A program made the translations under genes and the position numbers. A stretch of 64,000 bases of DNA. It comes from Galeruca laticollis (taxonomy: Eukaryota; Arthropoda; Insecta; Coleoptera; Chrysomelidae). The stretch lies in NCBI GenBank assembly GCA_963921935.1, contig OY998177.1, positions 12,375,280-12,439,279 of the forward strand, written 5' to 3'. The notes below the pieces were generated by a model. That model saw only the letters and a list, made by a program, of their open reading frames with translations. It had not been told where the DNA came from and did not search any database. Below are positions 60,990-64,000 of this stretch, piece after piece (the stretch's first letter is position 1; each line of letters begins with the position of its first letter).

Positions 60990-62335
60990 TTAGCGGTTTT
61001 TCGTTGGTTTGGATTTTGATTGGTCGTTGCTTCGTTTGTTTTTTAGCCTATAACAAAGACGAATTAGGAAGATTGTAACGCCTATATAGATGAGGGTTAT
61101 CCAGAATGAATATGGTTCCATTTTTCAGCCTCTATTGATTCCATTTGGATTTGCTTGCTTGCGTAATGGGTTCATGGAGGTCATCTAGGGGAACTTGGTC
61201 TATCTTCATTGGTTCAATTTTTTTTGGTTTCTGGATATTGCTTTTTTTAATATGTGGTAACGTTAATGGTTCGCCCTGGATAATGTTTTTGGAATTGATA
61301 AACCTTTGTTCTACTGAACTCGCAGTTTGCTGGAAATTTGATTAGATACACTCCTTGCAGAATCATTGGTTTGTATGTGGAATATTCAGTTGTTCTTTTT
61401 GTGGGTCCAGTAAATATTGCTACGTAGTGGGAGTTCGATATACTGTGTATGATTGTGTTCTGTATTTGCGTTGGAATATAGTTCCAAGAGGCTTCTGTAT
61501 TTTTCAGTTGCAGAATCTTGTTGATGCAGTTTTTGGTTTTCGTTGTTGTTTGCAGTGCTTTTTCGTTACATAAGTGTTCGGCACAGGTTCTTTTGCATGG
61601 AATTTCGGAGTATTGGAAGGTAACTTCGTTGACTAGAAGGTACGGTTCTGGGGAAATAATTATGGTAGAATTTTGTGTAGGTTTTGAGAGTAGAGGGTAG
61701 TATGTCAAGGTTTTAGGATATAACATCGGAGAATGTAGGATAAATACGATAGTGTTGTTGGTCTACGCTAATTATATCGTAATAATTTAGGATATCTTCG
61801 TCTTTTGTATATAATAGATGATCTTCGCTGTGGTGTTCTAGCATTTTTGTCTTTAACCATCCGAATTCATATTTCCTGAAGACACTATTGTGAAGGGTGT
61901 ATAGTCTGCAAAATGTGATTTCCTCTTCTAGATCGTTCAGGAGTTGAAGGATAATTTGGAGGGATAGGTTTAATTCGTCCAATACTTTTCTGGCTTGAAC
62001 ATAGTAGTTGAAATCGAATACAAATTTTTTATGTTTCTCCTGATTTGATTTAATTCTTCGAAAATAGTTTATAGGTTGTGTGTTGGAAGAGTCACAGTTT
62101 CATTGAACTTTGCCTAAATCCTTAAATTTAAGCTCATGTGATAATTTACGTTTTTTATGATATTGTCTTGATTTTTAGAAGTGTTTGTATGGCTGTCTTT
62201 TCAATTTCGGCGTCTTACTGGTCTAGGTTTCCGGAAATAGATTTGATAATACTTCCTAAGCCGTTAAAAATTCCTCGTTTCCTTTTTGATGTTGGATAAA
62301 TTGATAGTATTTTTTCATTGGCTGATTTTGGTTAA
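60990..62335 (-). pseudogene. Env-like protein with furin-type site, broken
   Basis: Near 62225-62290 the minus strand has a basic cleavage-type site (KRKR) directly followed by GIFNGLGSIIKSISGNLD, the fusion-peptide block of insect F-type envelopes. The body is read in pieces at 61713-61982 (LLNDLEEEITFCRLYTLHNSV) and 61247-61726 (cysteine-rich, CKRTCAEHLC). A membrane anchor is at about 61040-61105 (FWITLIYIGVTIFLIRLCY), with a short basic tail to the stop at 60990-60992. Frame breaks occur near 62200, 62100 and 61720. In active errantiviruses this protein mediates membrane fusion. Confidence 0.65.
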
Positions 62336-62404
62336 AATTGAAGGGCTTGATCGAAATTTTGTAGGCTGGTAAAATAAGGGTAATTGAGGCCGTCTTCTAT
62401 GAGT

Positions 62405-63210
62405 TTAAGTTTCGTTTAGGAGTGGACGGGGTTCTTGAAGTCTTGTAAAGTATATTACAATTTGTTCTGTGATGGATAACGTTGTTTTTGCGTTTCGAAG
62501 TATTCTTAGGTGTTCCATCAAAGTTGAGTGGAGTATTTCGATCATATCATTGGATTGAGGACTGTCTGGGCTTGTGTAGTGGATGGATATTTTAAGGGAA
62601 TCGATAAATTCTTGTATGATTCCTCTTTTAAATTCTGTTCCGTTGTATGTAACTATCATATAAGGTAATCCGTGGTGAGGGACATATGTAAGGAAAGCGT
62701 TAATTATGTTTACTGCGTTTCATCCTTCGATTGGGAAGATCTTTCCGTATTTGGAAAATGCATCTATTATGGTTAGGAGCATCTGTCCATTGCATTGAAA
62801 TAGATCGACATAAACGATTTCTAGCGATTTGGTGTGTGCCCATAAACTTTGGTTTTGGTGGAAGTCGATCATATTTATTTTCTTGACAGATATCGCGAAC
62901 AGTAACGATGTCTTTGATAGCCTTCTTCAAAGTAGGCCGGAAATAACGTTTTTTTTTATTTGAGGTTCTGTATCTCTTATTCCTCTAGGATTACGTATGC
63001 CCTGAGGGTATTATTAATTAATCTTCCAGTTCAACGTTAAATTTAACTAAGTTGTAAGCATTGTTTTTAAATATTTTCCAGATGGTTTCGCAAATTTGCT
63101 TATATAGTTCGTCACTTTCAAAGAGATATGCATATTTCTTTTTTGGTTGGAGGTGGTTCATGAATAAATTTATGATATCAGGGTCTAGATCGTTTTTCGA
63201 GTGCATACGT
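62405..63210 (-). pseudogene. Gypsy integrase and connector, broken
   Basis: 63018-63206 is the connector (DIINLFMNHLQPKKKYAYLF), matching the one at 46976-47245. Zinc-finger and core sequence are damaged between 62700 and 62990 (a KFGKIFPIEG-type stretch is visible near 62730). At 62405-62659 the core reads VTYNGTEF, where the second catalytic Asp of SDNGTEF is Tyr, and NDMIEILHSTLMEHLR keeps the Glu. Not functional. Confidence 0.65.
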
Positions 63211-63492
63211 GGATCGATTGGAAATATGTGTGATGTTACTGGAGATCGAGGATTGCAATTAACTGTTTCAAAGACGATTTGGTTGTTGTATTAATTGAGT
63301 GAGTGAGTGAGTGAGTATCTAAGACACAGGGATACCTACAATTGGGTTTTCTATTACTGTGTGGTTTGTTTCGCCGTCTGATCTTTCTCGTTGATATTCC
63401 TGTAATGTTTTGTTGTGGTTCCTCTTAATTTTTTCCTCGGTTTCTTTGTGTCTCATTTATTTGTGGAGGGAGATGATCTCAGTTCGCCTGTT

Positions 63493-63779
63493 CTAATATG
63501 TCTTCAATATATGAGTAAATTTTCGGTATATCTTCGGTGACAAAGTCTGCGAGTCCGTCTTCGGGTGGATTATTATCAAAGAGGCATTTTCTTCATCCGG
63601 AGATAATATTTTATTCACTTCATCGACGTATTTTGCTAGGTCAAATATTTCTTTGATGCGTATTTCCAATCTTGAAAGGGCGTCGGTGTTGGTTTTAACC
63701 TTTTCTTTCTGATAAACAACTTCGTACTCGTATTCTTCCAATGGTAATCTCCATCATACTAGTTTGAAGTTTGGTTCTT
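63493..63779 (-). pseudogene. Gypsy RNase H end
   Basis: The frame reads FSSKEPNFKLV, one stop where the R of the usual RWRL is expected, then LPLEEYEYEVVYQKEKVKTN and ALSRLE. This is the end of the gypsy RNase H domain, followed by an acidic linker to 63493. Similarity stops at about 63779, where a different plus-strand sequence begins. Confidence 0.7.
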
Positions 63780-63977
63780 TTGAAGAAAAAAGATGATTAT
63801 GTGCGATTAGATAAAAAATTCTTAATTGAAAGTAATATTTTGCTTGATAAAGAAGATCCGCAGGTATTGTCTGAAGATACTGCAGTTGAAGTACAAAAAA
63901 AGGCACACAGTCGCAAGACGAAATCAGAAATGATTTACATGAATAGTAGACAGCATGACACGTATGTTTCAGGATAA
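63771..63977 (+). CDS. Unrecognised short frame at the window edge
   Basis: A 68-residue plus frame ending at a TAA. It is charged (KKKDDYVRLDKKF, KEDPQVLSEDTAVEVQKKAHSRKTK) and has no motif that I recognise. Its first codons overlap the end of the gypsy fragment, so the real start is unknown. It could be part of another element or of a host exon; the composition looks more protein-like than the surrounding shadows. Confidence 0.25.
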   Translation: MVLLKKKDDYVRLDKKFLIESNILLDKEDPQVLSEDTAVEVQKKAHSRKTKSEMIYMNSRQHDTYVSG

Positions 63978-64000
63978 ATAAGATGGTTGTATAGATGAAA

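Larger units (their letters stand above)
60800..63779 (-). mobile_element. Second gypsy (errantivirus-like) element, minus strand, 5' part cut off
   Basis: On the minus strand from 63779 downwards: end of RNase H, connector, integrase, env, stop at 60990-60992. Gag, protease and polymerase are missing because similarity ends abruptly at about 63779. LTRs were not recognised; the 3' LTR would lie below 60990 but only about 190 bases separate env from the transposase scrap. Many frame breaks. It is related to, but clearly different from, the copy at 43-49.7 kb. Confidence 0.75.

Overview
This is a eukaryotic, AT-rich window that looks like repeat-dense insect intergenic or heterochromatic DNA. 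No host protein gene, rRNA or tRNA could be supported. Nearly every readable coding stretch belongs to a mobile element, and almost all are broken by stops or frameshifts. The element mix (P element with THAP exons, BEL/Pao, errantivirus-like gypsy with env, I- and jockey-type LINEs, RTE, Penelope-like elements, pogo and Tc1/mariner relics) fits an arthropod, most likely an insect. A beetle is a guess only.

Layout. 0.75-3 kb: a tyrosine-recombinase relic beside a 173-bp satellite that is itself duplicated as a 1.02-kb higher-order block; an inverted shorter copy lies at 33.2-33.8 kb. 3.78-9.03 kb: a nearly full-length RNase H-bearing LINE with a candidate 11-bp target-site duplication. 10.1-14.3 kb: a P element with two well-formed introns in its THAP part, split by a Penelope GIY-YIG fragment. 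16.2-16.9 kb: a pogo-like C-terminus. 19.1-21.3 kb: a jockey-type ORF1, cut off by a BEL/Pao element (21.3-26.6 kb). 27-37 kb: mostly non-coding, with relics of a DNA-transposon-like protein, an RTE LINE and a Tc1/mariner transposase. 37.5-39.8 kb: four different inserts separated by (TA)n arrays. 42.2-50.9 kb: a 355-bp satellite on both sides of a gypsy provirus. 51-54 kb: three Penelope fragments. 56.8-60.7 kb: a minus-strand LINE. 61-63.8 kb: a second, minus-strand gypsy element cut at the window's right side.

Most interesting signal. A 430-bp perfect-looking palindrome at 37.50-37.93 kb carries in each arm a motif that fits a type I hammerhead ribozyme: CTGAAGA core, GAAA, self-complementary CATGCATG stem III, GTC cleavage triplet and a 5-bp stem I. 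The 355-bp satellite at 42 and 50 kb has the same module with a compensatory change in stem I (G-C to A-U) and, in one copy, a stem II change that turns G.U into G-C. The core of the satellite copies is mutated. Other GAAAC-GTC modules sit at the ends of Penelope fragments, consistent with the known presence of hammerhead motifs in Penelope-like elements and animal retrozymes. All folding was done by eye.

Limits: clade names come from reading motifs, not from searches; element boundaries are approximate unless a repeat or duplication fixes them.
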